From Ligustrum vulgare (taxonomy: Eukaryota; Streptophyta; Magnoliopsida; Lamiales; Oleaceae), in contig OY743176.1 of the NCBI GenBank assembly GCA_963555705.1, forward strand, positions 43,787,026 to 43,851,025: a DNA stretch of 64,000 nucleotides, in the 5' to 3' direction. Shown here in pieces: positions 32,260-44,015 of this stretch (position 1 is its first letter; each line of letters opens with the position of its first letter). The notes under the pieces were generated by a model. It was not told the DNA's origin, searched no databases, and worked only from the letters and a program-made list of their open reading frames with translations. The position numbers and the translations under genes are program-made.

Positions 32260-34451
32260 TATTAACTTATTTAAGTTGGCATTTTCTATTTTTCTACATG
32301 TTCGTAATTTAATTACTAAATACGTGTATTTAGTAATTTATTAAGTTTAATTAAATTACTTGATAATTTAGACTTATGATTATGTTTATCTTCCAAAATT
32401 TCTTGGAGTAATTATTTAATGTAATTGATAATGTTTGGAGATAAATTGTGTCACTTATCTTTTATGATAAGGATCAAGAATTGTAATAATGTTTTATTTT
32501 GCCTAAAATTCTATCTCCTATATGTTTATGATAATGATTTAGGTCCTGTTCTCAATACTGTTTTGAGGTTGTTTTGTGTTTTTATTTTCGAAAACACTAA
32601 AAACGTGTTCTATTTACCATTTTCGAAAACGCATTTTGGAAAGCAAAAAAAAATTTGTACACAAAACGCAAAAGGTCCAAAACCTCGTTTTGGACGTTTT
32701 GTGTGTATTTAACAAAAAATGTTCAAAATGCGAAAAACGCGTTTTGGGATTTTTTTTTTTTTTTTAAGAATTATCCTAATTTGGAACTAAACTTAATATA
32801 ATTTTTTTTTAAAAAAGAATTATCCTAGCTTAGAACTAAGCCTAAATAAAGATTTTTTTTTTTTTTTTTTTTTTTAGAATTATCCTAACTTAAAACTAAG
32901 CTTAAATAAAGTTTTATTGAATTCAATATCAACATTACGAAAAAAAATTAAGTAAAAATTTTTGTTGTTATATTTCAAAATATGACTTGATAAATGGAAT
33001 CTAGTGATTTTGAAAGAACTTGCATTTTCTGGATTTTAATAGAACTAGAGCTTCCTCAAATCTCGAACCTGATCAAGCTATGTTAATATAGATATTTAAT
33101 GCTTATATTAGTGTGTTGCATGTAACCATATTTTTAGTGTATTGTGAAAGAAAATTTCAGTTTGAGTCAGTAGTATTATGCAAGCAAATTAATTAAAAAT
33201 AGTTTAAGTAATATTCTGCAAAAATTTCAAACAGAACGTGTTTTTCAGCTTTTCATTTTCAAAAACGGCTTTCAAAAATGACAAACCAAACGCGTTTTCA
33301 GCAAATTTGAAAACAAAAATAAAAATAGGAAACACAAAACATTTTCGAAAATGAAAATATAAAATAAAATACAAACAGAACGCAACATTAATATTTGGAG
33401 ATAATGTTTGTCACTTATTATTCTTCATAAGTATTGTGATAATATTTTAGCCTTGCTCAAATATTCCTATTGGCTGAAAATTATGGCCTTATTTCTTGGT
33501 GTCCAATGTTTTTGTATATCACTTGGTTGGTAAGTGATTCACTTATGTTAAGATTCTTTATTTCATAATTATCTTTGATTTCTTACCTTATCTCTATTTA
33601 ATTTGTAATTATCGTACTGCAGAAAATAGAGATTGTGCATATCTAGGTTTTTTAGTGGACAAGAAACTCGTGTGCCTATATATAGAGAAACACGGGACGT
33701 TTTTCTCTCAAGTCATTGAAACCGAAAAATTAGTGTTGTGCTAAAAATATACTCGACTTCTTCATATTGGTGACTTCTCCAGTTTGCAGATCAACTTAAA
33801 GAATTAGAGCTTATTCTTTCGTGCAAAAATCAATCTTCAAGTCTTGAAGCCAACAATTTTCGTGTGGTGCTAAACATATACACAGCTTCTTCAACATCTT
33901 GACTTCTTTTCTCTGAGAAGAGTTTGTTAATCAATACGAGAAGAAAAGACTTTCAGCCAGAAGATCAAACGGGAGGTTTGGATCAAGATCGAACGAGAGT
34001 TCGAGTTTGCTGAAGATCATTGCAGTGTCAAAGAAAGTTACTGAAGAGTGGTGGGACGTCTGCTCATATTACACGCCATAGAACAATCAAGGAGTGATTT
34101 ATTTCTTGGGTGTTTGATAGATTTATGTGTAAATTTATCATATAGCTTAGATTGCACTGTGTAATTTCTTTTCTTATTAGTGATTGATTTTTGTCCGCAG
34201 AGTGCGGATACGTGGGTTTTCCCTGTTAGGGTTTTCCTCACGTTAAGCTCAAATATCATGTTCATTTACTTTACAATTCTGATTAGTAGATTTTACCTGT
34301 TCACGTTTTATAATCCAGACGGATCTGTGATAACAAGATTCATTTGGATCTGCGCTAAACAAAACTTCTTTTTCTATTAATACTCTACTGTCCAGACAAA
34401 TCAGTGACATCGGTCTCACCTTAGTAAATATTAGACAACTTTAAGTTTTCA
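32260..34451 (+). repeat. 3' LTR of the SIRE-like Copia, with MITE insertion
   Basis: Homologous to 24639-25937; without the MITE it is about 1.34 kb. The usual TG start reads TA. Confidence 0.8.
32542..33387. mobile_element. Tourist-like (PIF/Harbinger) MITE
   Basis: Inserted in the LTR sequence GATTTAATATTTGG, with TTA repeated at 32539-32541 and 33388-33390. The ends GGTCCTGTTCTC and, inverted, TGTTGCGTTCTG are imperfect inverted repeats, and both are followed by ATTTTCGAAAA-type motifs. The interior is rich in AAAACGCGTTTT-like palindromes. The TTA duplication and GG-CCTGTT ends fit PIF/Harbinger. Confidence 0.7.
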
Positions 34452-34456
34452 TAATC

Positions 34457-34948
34457 AATCACAGAGAGAAGATGTCTGATTCCTTAACTCGGGTATGGCA
34501 ATCATATGAGTAGAAATAAGCAGTAGTTCTCAGATTTTGATGAGGAATTATGAAAATATGTAAAGCTCGAAAATAATTCCAAGATGGTTGTGTTGGGAAA
34601 GGATAACATCCGGTTGCAAGTTGCTAGAATTACTCGGGTAATAACTGATGTTTTCTATATACCCGAGTTGAGAAATAATATGTTAAGTGTTGGCCAATTG
34701 CTAGAAAGAGGTGTAGCTATTTTGATATAACATGGAGTATGCATAGTTTATCATCCCAAGAAGAGGCTTATTATGCAAACAACGATGTCTACAAACGGGA
34801 TGTTCATATTGCTTACAATAGTACTGCCAAAAGATCTTGTGTGTCTCCAAATAACTTTTGAAGAAAACACTCACCTTTTGGTACTATAGATATGTACACC
34901 AAAGCTTCAAGAGCCGAGAACATTACAGCATAAGAAGATGGTGAGAGG
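34457..34948 (+). pseudogene. Outer Copia protease / pre-integrase segment
   Basis: Resumes the outer gag as QSQRED after the nested SIRE-like copy. It continues through degraded protease sequence to KMVVLGKDNIRLQVARITRV, ITDVFYIPELRNNMLSVGQL, LERGVAIL and RLIMQTTMSTNGMFILL, the typical Copia pre-integrase blocks. It is interrupted at GERV just before the nested Gypsy LTR at 34954. Confidence 0.75.
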
Positions 34949-36382
34949 GTTATTGTAACATCTGGAAAACTCATAACGTCTCTATTTACTCATGATTATG
35001 TAATAAAGATATTTTTTATTTTTATTTAATTTTTTTGGAATTTAAAGAAATAAAAACAAAATTATTATGAAAGGAAAAGTTACGAAAAACATGTTTAAAT
35101 GCCTCTCTATAGAAGACCCGTTTAATCACTTCCAAACTTCAATAATTTCGTTTGATATATCATGAATAAGTACTTGGAACAAACTTCGAGAATATGAAAT
35201 CCATTCTTGAGTTCAATCGATGGATAGTCGAATTTCTAAAGTTAGTACTTTACCGAACGGTTAAGAAAACTAGTTGTAAGTGGCTTACTTCATCAAGCCA
35301 TAACTTCATCCTCGGTTAACCATTTCCCATGTGGCAAATTGCATGTGAAAGTAAGTCGTGAGTACTTTGAAATGGTATAAGAACACAGGATTTAGACTTC
35401 ATTTGCTACCTCGAATCTGAGCTCAAAAACCCCTCATCAAAATTTAATTTTGGAAAAGCCTACCCATGAGGTGGTTACCTACAATTCCACCTCTGCACTT
35501 ATAGCTTCCAATACTGATCAAAGCCTTGGTTGAAAGCTCTTACTTGCATGTTAACTCCTTCACACCTCCAACTTGAAGATATCAACCGAGCCATTACTTA
35601 GACCTTAAGTCTAAGGTAAAAAATCTCTACAACATGGTTTTCTTCATTGCGTGCACCGTTTGATCCTATAAATGCCTAAGGGTACGAAATATAAACCACA
35701 AAACTGAAAAACAAGGAGAGAAATGCTACCAAAATAGTTCTTCATCTTCAAGAAACCCTTGGTAAAGATTTCATGGAAAATAATGTTTTCAATCCATTAC
35801 AATTCGTTTGTTTCATTGGAAAACATGTTTTAGTAAAGCATCTCATCAAAATATATGATTTTGAATCAAGAAAAGAAGTTAAAAGCTCTGATTTTTCATT
35901 ACAATTGTATAGATGTCGACACCTACTGGTTTTGTGTCGACATATGGGCTTAAAATGATGAAAAATAGCTCTCGGACACTTTAGTGTTGACACCAAATTA
36001 ACAGTTCGGTAGCTGACTTCATTCAACCATAACTTTTGTTTTACAACTTCGGTTTGCAATCCGTAAAGTTCATTGAAATCCAAATTCAATGTTCTTTTAA
36101 ATGATATATTATACAATATGTGCAAATTTATGTATTAGGAATTATGAACTTATTTCTCTACATACTCCATGTTAAGCTAGTTGAAAGACTTCCATTCAAA
36201 AAGAAAACTATTCTAGGAGCCATCATGGAGATATCTATTCGTCCAATAAGAAGTGAGTGGGATATGTTTACATGAATTATATGGTTTTATTTGATTAATG
36301 AAGTCAAATATGTTTACTTGAAACATTTTATTAATATGGTTTCTTGAGTAATTTGATTAATGAAGTAATCAATGTGGGATAT

Positions 36383-37210
36383 TGATGTGATCCAAGACCC
36401 TCGACAATCGGAGTCATAGCAGACTTGACGGGAAAATTTAAATATTCAAGCCAAAACAAGAATTCAGCAGGTTCGACGAACTTTGAAGATCAAACCGTGT
36501 CGAAAAGAACCAAAAAATTGAATCACGGCCGTGGATGGAATTGGTCACGACCGTAAATTTTGAAGCTCACGGCCGTAAATGAAGGATCACGGCCGTAACC
36601 TGCTCTCTGTCTATTTCATAACTGGATAAAAGGACTTACTGCCGTAACAAAAATATTCACGGTCGTGACATATTTCAATTACACAATTTACGGTCGTAAA
36701 TGAAGACACTCACGGCCGTAAGATAACTTTTGGACGTGTGCCGCTGTGGAATTTAAAGATTTCGCATTATTTTATTTCCTTATCAGTTTTTAGCTATTTT
36801 AGGTTAGTTAGAATTCAATTTTGAGTCAATTAGTGGCTATGATTTTTGTTTGCTTATTTATATGCTTTTTCCATTCATTGTAATTCAGACTTGAGACTTC
36901 AATTTTGATATAAATAGTTTTTATTGAGGATTCAATAAAAGTTATAGGTGGATTCCTATGTTTTTCGAACTTATAAAGAATATTTCTTGTGGCGTTCAAA
37001 TATCGAACTTATCAAATAATATTTGTGGCGTTCAAATCAGAGACTTATCAAGGAGATTGGGAAAATCCTTGTGGCGTTTCGAAAGTCGTGGTTCTTTATT
37101 CCGCATCATCGAGCCATCGCGTCATGAATATCGGGTCATGATTCATCTGTCCAACCACAACCTGAGTTTGGAACTTTCCGGCTTTTCTTCCGCGCTTCGA
37201 ATCTTCATCA
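36383..37210 (+). repeat. 5' LTR with multiple CACGGCCGTAA palindromes
   Basis: Within about 36520-36725 the motif TCACGGCCGTAA or a one-base variant occurs around nine times in both orientations. The same array is in the 3' LTR at about 38765-38965. Confidence 0.8.
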
Positions 37211-37212
37211 TC

Positions 37213-37224
37213 TGGTATCAGAGC
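37213..37224 (+). other. Primer-binding site of the LARD-like element
   Basis: Exact TGGTATCAGAGC two bases after the LTR. Confidence 0.85.
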
Positions 37225-37635
37225 TGGACTCTGAATTCAGGTTTTTCTATCCAGTTTGATTTTTATGTCTATCATCGAGTCCCATAAAAATCATCCATAT
37301 CTTGTTGAGTGTTTTGTTTTCAGTTTTTCTGCGTTCTTCTTATTCTTGAGTTTGTTGGGTATTTAATCCAGAAAATCATTTCAAAAAAAAATTTCAAAGT
37401 GTTTGTTTTGCTTAATTCTTATCCGAATTAAGTTCCGTTTGTTTTGTCGTATTCGTTGTCGAATTTTCGGATTTATAAAAAAAAATATTATTTTTTTTAT
37501 TTTATTCCGAAAATTCATCCAAAATTCAAAAAAAAAAAAAAAAAAGAGAGAGTCCATTCAAGAACCACTTTCTTGAATTTCTTGATCCTTTGTTTTCATT
37601 ATTCTTTTATGTGTCCTTCCACAAAAAAATTCACA

Positions 37636-38427
37636 ATGTCCAATTCCCATGAAAACGCCAAAGATCGTATTTGAAGAATTTTGAATGAAGCTTTGATGAA
37701 GTTGGATAAACTAGATGAAAGGGAAAAGAAATTGAAAAATGAGCGATCTCAATCGGATTCTAGATCCAGGAGGGAATATAGGCGTGATCCTAAACCTAGG
37801 AATGGAATCGGGGTTAAGAGAGGAGCCGAGATTGATCCAAAAGCAATTTTGAAAATTCAAAAAGAAATTTATAAAGAAAAATTGAGGTGTGAACGGGAGG
37901 CAGAAAGAAAATATTTGGCTAAATTGCGAAAGAAGGAGGAAAAATGAAAGACGGTGATTAAATGGCTAGAGGAGAGTGAAATACATGTTATAGTTGAGCC
38001 TCGGGATATGAATGTTGAAAAAAAGGAGGGAGGCTTGAAACATGAATTAGAAGTAGTTGAAGAGACCCCGAATTTTGTGGTAGATGATGAAAAGGTAGAG
38101 TTAGGTGATCAAACTCCAAAATTTGATGAGGAATTAGAAGTTGGGGTAGAAGTTCAAATTTTGAGTTTTGAATTGGAAGATCCACATTTTGGTAGTGATG
38201 TACATGAACATGGTGATTCAAATGTGGAGGTCGGAGATGTGGTTGAGTTTGAAGATAAAAAAATTGAACAAGAAATTGCAAAGGAGGAAAGAGGCGAAGA
38301 GAAGAGCCTCGTGGTTCAAGAAGTGGAGTTGGTGGTGGCTTGTCATGAATACAAGGATCCATACCTTGTACCTCATGAAGCTAACATGTCCCTCCTCATT
38401 TTGTTTAAATCTTTTTTTGCAGGTTAA
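37636..38427 (+). pseudogene. Charged coiled-coil ORF of the LARD-like element
   Basis: From the ATG at 37636 (MSNSHENAKDRI) a single frame runs 264 codons to TAA, interrupted by only two TGA codons (37672-37674 and 37945-37947). The first half is basic (KLDKLDEREKKLKNERSQ, REAERKYLAKLRKKEEK); the second is acidic (EEELEVGVEVQ-like, EFEDKKIEQEIAKEERGEE). It ends with HEYKDPYLVPHEANMS and a hydrophobic FFAG. I recognise no gag zinc knuckle, protease or other domain. One of the two TGA codons follows a GT-ATT context and could be a mutated CGA. It might be a gag-like RNA-binding protein kept by a non-autonomous family; that is inference. Confidence 0.5.
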
Positions 38428-38627
38428 TTATGTTTGGAAGCTTCAACCACGCCGAAAATGACAAAGGAAGTTCAAGCTCCATCTCTTCCATGTTTGCCAA
38501 TCAAATGATTCCAATTTATTGCACTCATGGCATGGAAGTAGAAATTTTCCGTTTGATCCAGGAGGTGAAGTGAAACAACAGGAACAAAGCTATGATTCGG
38601 GACGAATCATCCTAAAGAAGGAGGGTA

Positions 38628-39460
38628 TGATGCGATCCAGGACCCTCGACAATCGGAGTCATAGCAGGCTTGACGAGAAAATTTAAATATTCAAGCCAAA
38701 ACAAGAATTTAGCAGGTTCGACGAACTTTGAAGATCAAACCGTGTCGAAAAGAACCAAAAATTGAATCACGGCCGTGGATGGAATTGGTCACGATCGTAA
38801 CTTTTGAAGCTCACGGCCGTAAATGAAGGATCAGGGTCGTAACCTGCTCTCTGTCTATTTCATAACCGGATAAAAGGACTTACGGCCGTAACAAAAATAT
38901 TCACGGCCGTGACATATTTCAATTACACAATTTACGGTCGTAAATGAAGACACCCACGGCCGTAAGATAGCTTCTGGACGTGCGCCACTGTGGAATTTAA
39001 AGATTTCGCATTATTTTATTTCCTTATCAGTTTTTAGCTATTTTAGGTTAGAATTCAATTTTGAGTCAATTAGTGGCTAGGGTTTTTGTTTACTTATTTA
39101 TATGTTTTTTCCATTCATTGTAATTCAGACTTGAGACTTTGATGATTGAATAAAAAGAGATTGAATGTTTTTCAATTGTTTAATGTGTGGATTCACATTT
39201 CAAACCCAAACTTATCAAGATTGATTATCTTGTGGCGTTCATCCAGAACTTATCAAATATTCGCGAGAGTATTTGTGGCGTTAAAAATCAGAGACTTATC
39301 AAGGAGATTGGACAAATCCTTGTGGCGTTTCGAAAGTCGTGGTTCTTTATTCCGCATCGTCGAGCCATCGCGTCATGAATATCGGGTCATGATTCATCCG
39401 TCCAACCACAACCTGGGTTCGGAACTTTCCGACGTTTCTTCCGCGCTACGAATCTCATTA
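38628..39460 (+). repeat. 3' LTR of the LARD-like element
   Basis: 833 bp, colinear with 36383-37210 with scattered substitutions and small indels near the end. Confidence 0.8.
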
Positions 39461-39461
39461 G

Positions 39462-39760
39462 ATATCGATGCTGATCGTGAGGGCCTTGCGACTCTAAGAT
39501 ACCAACGAACAACTTGTGGAGATCTAGTAGCCTTATTGGAGTCGAATAAGGTGAAAGATGACAGAGATGTAAAAGCCCTAAAGGATGTAATAGTCATATG
39601 TAATCTCATGGATATCGATGTGTTTCATGAGAGCCTTTCTACTCCAAGGTACCGATGAACGACTTGTGAAGATCTAGTAGCTGTATTGGAGTCAAATAAG
39701 GTGAAAGATGATAGGGATGTAAAAGCCCTAGAGGATGAAATATTCATATATAACTTGATG
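39462..39760 (+). repeat. Two ~150-bp tandem repeats in the Gypsy LTR
   Basis: Each unit starts ATATCGATG and contains AGATCTAGTAGC, TTGGAGTC and GGTGAAAGATGA. The units are about 80 percent alike by eye. Confidence 0.75.
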
Positions 39761-40489
39761 TGTTATGACCATTTTATCGATATCCAGTTTATGAAAATAT
39801 TATGTTTAGTTTATCGATATCCAATTTATAAAAATGTAATGACCATTTTATTGATATCCAGTTTATGGCAATGTTATGCGCTTTGGGGTATAGGATATAA
39901 TCTATAATCGACCCTTAAAATGTGATTTTTGAAAAGAACATGCATATCCATTGATTACTCATCTTGTAGAAATAGTTGATTAATGATGTGAGTCGAATAT
40001 GTTTATTTGAAGTATTTGATTTATGATGTGAGTTGCATATGTTTATGTGAGTTATATGATCCACTATAAGTGAGTAGAGTCTATTTACTTGATTATATGA
40101 TTAAAATATTTTAAATTAAATTATATCATTTTAGTGGATGTAAGTTGGATATGTTTACAAGAATTATATGATTTCTTTGGATATGTTTATGCGACATATA
40201 CTTGGCATATATTTGAATGGAACACGTGGATATTTTTCGTATGTTGATAGCTTTAAGTTATACAAATATGATGGAATAATATTTTGAATAAACACAATGG
40301 GATGAGATTTTGAAGATATATGACTCATCTTTTTGAAAATATTCATCACATGCATTTTAGACTGTGATTTTTCCAATATACCCGCACTTTCTAGAACCGG
40401 TCTAAGTAATGTGAGCAGTACAAAGTTCATGATGCAGAACGCGTTTGATTCATCCTATTGGTTTGGCTCATACGAAATAAGTAGTTTCC

Positions 40490-40595
40490 ATGGTCTTGAT
40501 GAAGTAATGGCGGGTGAATTAGTAGAATTTGAAGAAGGTACCATAGGTATTGCTTTGAATTTGGGGACTCAATGATTATTCGTTCACCGGAACCA
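40490..40595 (+). pseudogene. Plastid-derived mosaic: atpA fragment joined to the start of psaA
   Basis: 40490-40562 encodes [20 protein letters not shown] and IALNL, the N-terminal region of the plastid ATP synthase alpha subunit. It then joins GGACTCA and ATGATTATTCGTTCACCGG, that is MIIRSPEP, the first residues of photosystem I PsaA with its upstream bases. These genes are not adjacent in plastid genomes in this arrangement, so the join is a rearrangement. It lies inside the Gypsy LTR and cannot be expressed as either protein. Confidence 0.75.
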
Positions 40596-41520
40596 TTTGG
40601 AATGCTGGCCCTTTCCCTACCCAATTTCTAAAAATTCGTTGTCATATACCATGAGCTACCTAGTGATAAGGCATGACGGTATATTTATGTGAAAATTTGT
40701 ACGATCTAAGGTGGGATCAACATGGATGTGAATGATCGAAGTTAATGGTTGGGACCAATGATGATTTGACATGCGTTGAACACTCGGGGTATGAGATAAG
40801 AACCGTAAGGAACCATAATGTCATCCATTGCAGTATAGTACGCAATTGTCAATATTGGAAGATATCTAGACATACGAGTCATCGATGATACAATACATGC
40901 GGGATGTCTCAATTATTATTGGTTATTATGATATGGATATATTGCTTGATCAGCAGGTGATAGGGTGCCTACAACACATCCAATCTTGATCTGTCAATTA
41001 TTTTGGATTACAGATATTCTACCCATATACATGGAATTATGTTACTTCGATCGGAGAATTTCATAGGATACATGCACACATACATTTAACTTGTCTTGAG
41101 TATATGAGGTTGACTTGTATATTTCAAAGTACAATAACACATGTGCACCATATTTTGCTTACTGGGCATGCTAATCCGCGTCCCATGAAAGTTAACTTCT
41201 CAGGTAGTTATTGAAGTAAAAATGATTGACGTCCTATAAGTTGTGAACACACCACTAAATAAGAATTATTGTGTTTGAACTACCAAAATTTTATTGAACT
41301 CGAGATCTTTGTAGAAATGTTTTAAACAATTAAAATTGTTACTTTTTAAATAAATAAATTTTGTTTTAAAGAAGTTAAGATTATTTTGAAAACTCAGTTA
41401 TCTAACATCGTTTATGTCCTACTAAGAATATTCGCGGCTTTTGGTGCGTTACAATTGTGGTATCAGAACATATTTCAAAAAAAAAAAAAAAGTCTTGAAA
41501 AATTGTTGCACTACAGTTAC

Positions 41521-43936
41521 CTCAGCTGAAGGTACAATCCACAGTATGAACTGATTGCATGGTCGAAAAGCAACACAGGGATACAATTCCAAAGAGGAGT
41601 TTAGGAGAGCATCACAATGACTGCATCTGGTACATATTCACATCTACGGACCCATCAAACCTGTCTCCAACAACAAGAAGAGGTACCTCATAAGTTTCAT
41701 ATGTAATTATAGTCATAAGCTATGGATATGTTTTCTTTTTGAGAAGTTTGAAGCTTTCACCATATTCAAGAATTATAAAAACCTTGATGAAAAAGAGACA
41801 TGAGCTTTTATCCGTTTTCTGTGCATAGATAGGGATGAATAATGGTATTAGAAGGCAACTCATTTCATCCTACACTCCTAACTAAACGGAGTAGCTGATT
41901 GCAAGAACTGGACAATCATGAACATGGTTAGAAATATGTTATCGGAGAAGCAAGTTCCAAAGAATTTATGACCAGAAGCAATAAACTAGATAGCACAGAT
42001 ACTCAATAGAAGTCCTACATTGACAGTGAAAGTATGGCCCCTAAAGAGGCTTGGAGTTGGGTTAAACCTAAATTTGACTATTTTCGAGCTTTCGGATGCA
42101 TTGGCCATGTTCATGTACCAGACAGTAAGAGAGAGAAGCTAGATGATACAAGTTTTCAGTGTGTACTGCTAGTGATGAGTGAAGAGCTTAAAACATATAG
42201 ACTTTATGATCCATTTTCAGAGAAGATAATTGTAAGCAGAGATGTGGTTTTTGAAGAAAATGAGTGTTGGAATTGTGGGAAGAGTAATGAAGAAGCAAGA
42301 ATTGACATGCTCAAAGTGAACATGATCGAAGTGAAGAAGTAGCTAAAGAGGAGGTGGAGGTGGATGTAGAAGAAGGAGGAAAAATTAGCGTACCTTTGAG
42401 TAAGTCACCTAGAGAGAATTCTCAAATATCTTAAGAAAGCTCACCAAGCTCACCAGAAGGGAGGACCTGAAGAGCACTATTATTGATGGAAGATTTTGTG
42501 AGTGGGGGAGAAATGTCAGAAGAAGTTGAGCACAGTTTAGTTCTATTTACCTTAAATGTAGATCCAACTACTTTCGAAAAAGCTATTCAGAGTTCCAAGC
42601 ATAGAGTTGAAATAGACTTAGAGATAGAAGCAATCGAAAGGAATGCGACTTGGGAGATGACATATTTGCCTAAAGGAACGAAGAAGATTGGACTAAAGTG
42701 GGTTTTCAAAACTAAACTCAACAAAAATGGTGAGGTTGACAAGTGTAAAGCTCGGCTGGTTGTGAAAGAATAGGCACAACAGCATGGTATAGACTAGACT
42801 ATACTAAGGGGTTTTGCTCCTATGGCAAGGAGGGACACAATTCGAATGTAATTGCCTTAGCAGCTCGAAATGGTTGGAGTGTGTATCAGCTTGACCTGAA
42901 AAGTGCTTTCTTACATGAAAATTTAAATGTAGTAGTATTTGTTGAGCAACCACAGGGCTATGAGAAGAAAGGTAAAGAGTATAAGGTATAAAAACTAAAG
43001 AAGGCATTTTATGACCTTAAACAAGCCACTCGCGCATGGTACAACAGGATTGAAGCGATACTATTTCAAGAAAGGATTTGAGAGGTGTAGCTGTGAACAC
43101 ACACTGTTTATGAAACAGGAGATGGAGGTAAAATTTTGATTGTCAGCTTATATGTTGATGATTTTACCGGTAATGATAAGAGTATGTTTATTAAGTTCAA
43201 GAATTCTATGAAACTTGAATTTGATATGTCTAATTTGGGAAAGATGAAGTATTTTCTCGGTGTGTTGGTTTTACAAAATTCTAAAGGCATCTATATTAGC
43301 CAGAGGAATTATGAAAAAGAAGTTTTGTAGAGGCTTGGGCTGGAGAAGTTGTAATAGTGTGAAAAATCCTATTGTTCCAAGCGTTAGACTAATGAAGGAT
43401 GAAGAAGGAACCAAGGTGAAAGCTACCATGTACAAAAAATTGTTCAGAAGTCTTATGTATCCAATTGCAACAAGGCAAGATTTAATATATATGGTGTGTC
43501 TCAATAACGGATTCATGGCAAACCCAACTGAGTTGCATTGGCAAACTGTGAAATGAGGACAATAGAGAGTTGATGGCATATACAAACAGGATTTGTGTGG
43601 TAGTCCTCTATAAAGTAACTTGTGGTTACTTTGTCTACTGTTGAAGTAGAATTTGTAGCAACTACTTCTTATACTTATCAAGTAGTGTGGATGAGGAGAG
43701 TATTATAGAAGCTAGGTCATTCACAAGGCAAGTGCACCACCATGTTATGTGGAAATAGTACCAACATTAAGTTGTCCAAGAACCTAGTCGTGCACGAACG
43801 TAGCAAGCACATTGACGTGAGGTTTCATTTCTTGCGTGATTTGACCAGAGATGGACTTATTGAGCTGCAGCATTGTAACACACAAGAACAAGTTGTAGAC
43901 ATTATGACAAAACCACTTAAGATGGTGTGTTCTTGA
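41521..43936 (+). pseudogene. Outer Copia integrase, reverse transcriptase and RNase H
   Basis: Resumes as LPQLK and TDCMVEKQHRD after the nested Gypsy. Integrase traces follow (GPIKPVSNNKKRYLISFI, and NWTIMNMVRNMLSEKQVPKN with stops). An open piece from 42034 carries FDYFRAFGCIGHVHVPD and VSRDVVFEE. The reverse transcriptase starts with ATWEMTYLPKGTKKIGLKWV and KCKARLVV, keeps the catalytic YVDD near 43151-43162, and has GKMKYFLGVLVLQ. The RNase H end has LCGNSTNIKLSKN, ERSKHIDVRFHF and DIMTKPLK. At least ten stops or frameshifts disable it. Confidence 0.8.
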
Positions 43937-44015
43937 AGTTGCATGGGTTACTAGGGGTATGTGTGGTACTAGGAATAAACTGAATGTATTACTGTAATTA
44001 GTTTAGGAGAAGAAT

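Larger units (their letters stand above)
24639..34451 (+). mobile_element. SIRE-like Copia retrotransposon with extra 3' ORF, nested in gag of the outer Copia
   Basis: LTRs at 24639-25937 and 32260-34451 enclose gag, protease, integrase and RNase H remnants, then about 2.3 kb with an additional ORF. The primer site TGGTATCAGAGC is at 25940-25951 and the polypurine tract AAAGGGGGAGAT at 32248-32259. The flanks TAATT (24634-24638) and TAATC (34452-34456) match at four of five positions. Removal rejoins the outer gag as VELN-QSQRED, proving nesting. Most of the reverse transcriptase is deleted. Confidence 0.85.
36383..39460 (+). mobile_element. Small non-autonomous LTR retrotransposon (LARD/TR-GAG-like)
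   Basis: LTRs at 36383-37210 and 38628-39460 start TGATGTGATCC / TGATGCGATCC and end TTCATCA / TCATTA. The target duplication GATAT is intact (36378-36382 and 39461-39465). The primer site TGGTATCAGAGC is at 37213-37224, and AAAGAAGGAGGGTA is the polypurine tract. The 1.4-kb interior holds one charged ORF and no pol. It inserted into the LTR of the nested Gypsy, making it the innermost layer of the nest. Confidence 0.85.
34954..41453 (+). repeat. Long LTR of the nested Gypsy, itself interrupted
   Basis: Two halves, 34954-36382 and 39461-41453, flank the small non-autonomous element. The second half contains tandem repeats (39462-39760) and plastid DNA (40490-40595). No conserved protein is encoded. 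Confidence 0.65.
34954..41515 (+). mobile_element. Gypsy remnant (one long LTR plus primer site) nested in the outer Copia
   Basis: Begins TGTAACATCTGG and its LTR ends GGTGCGTTACA at 41453, followed by TGGTATCAGAAC (41458-41469). Only about 60 bp later a terminus-like TGCACTACA ends at 41515. The flanks GTTAT (34949-34953) and GTTAC (41516-41520) agree at four of five positions. The outer Copia then continues as LPQLK, so the insertion is proven by the interrupted gene. Gag, pol and nearly all of the second LTR are gone. Without its nested element the LTR is about 3.4 kb, long for Gypsy. Confidence 0.75.
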
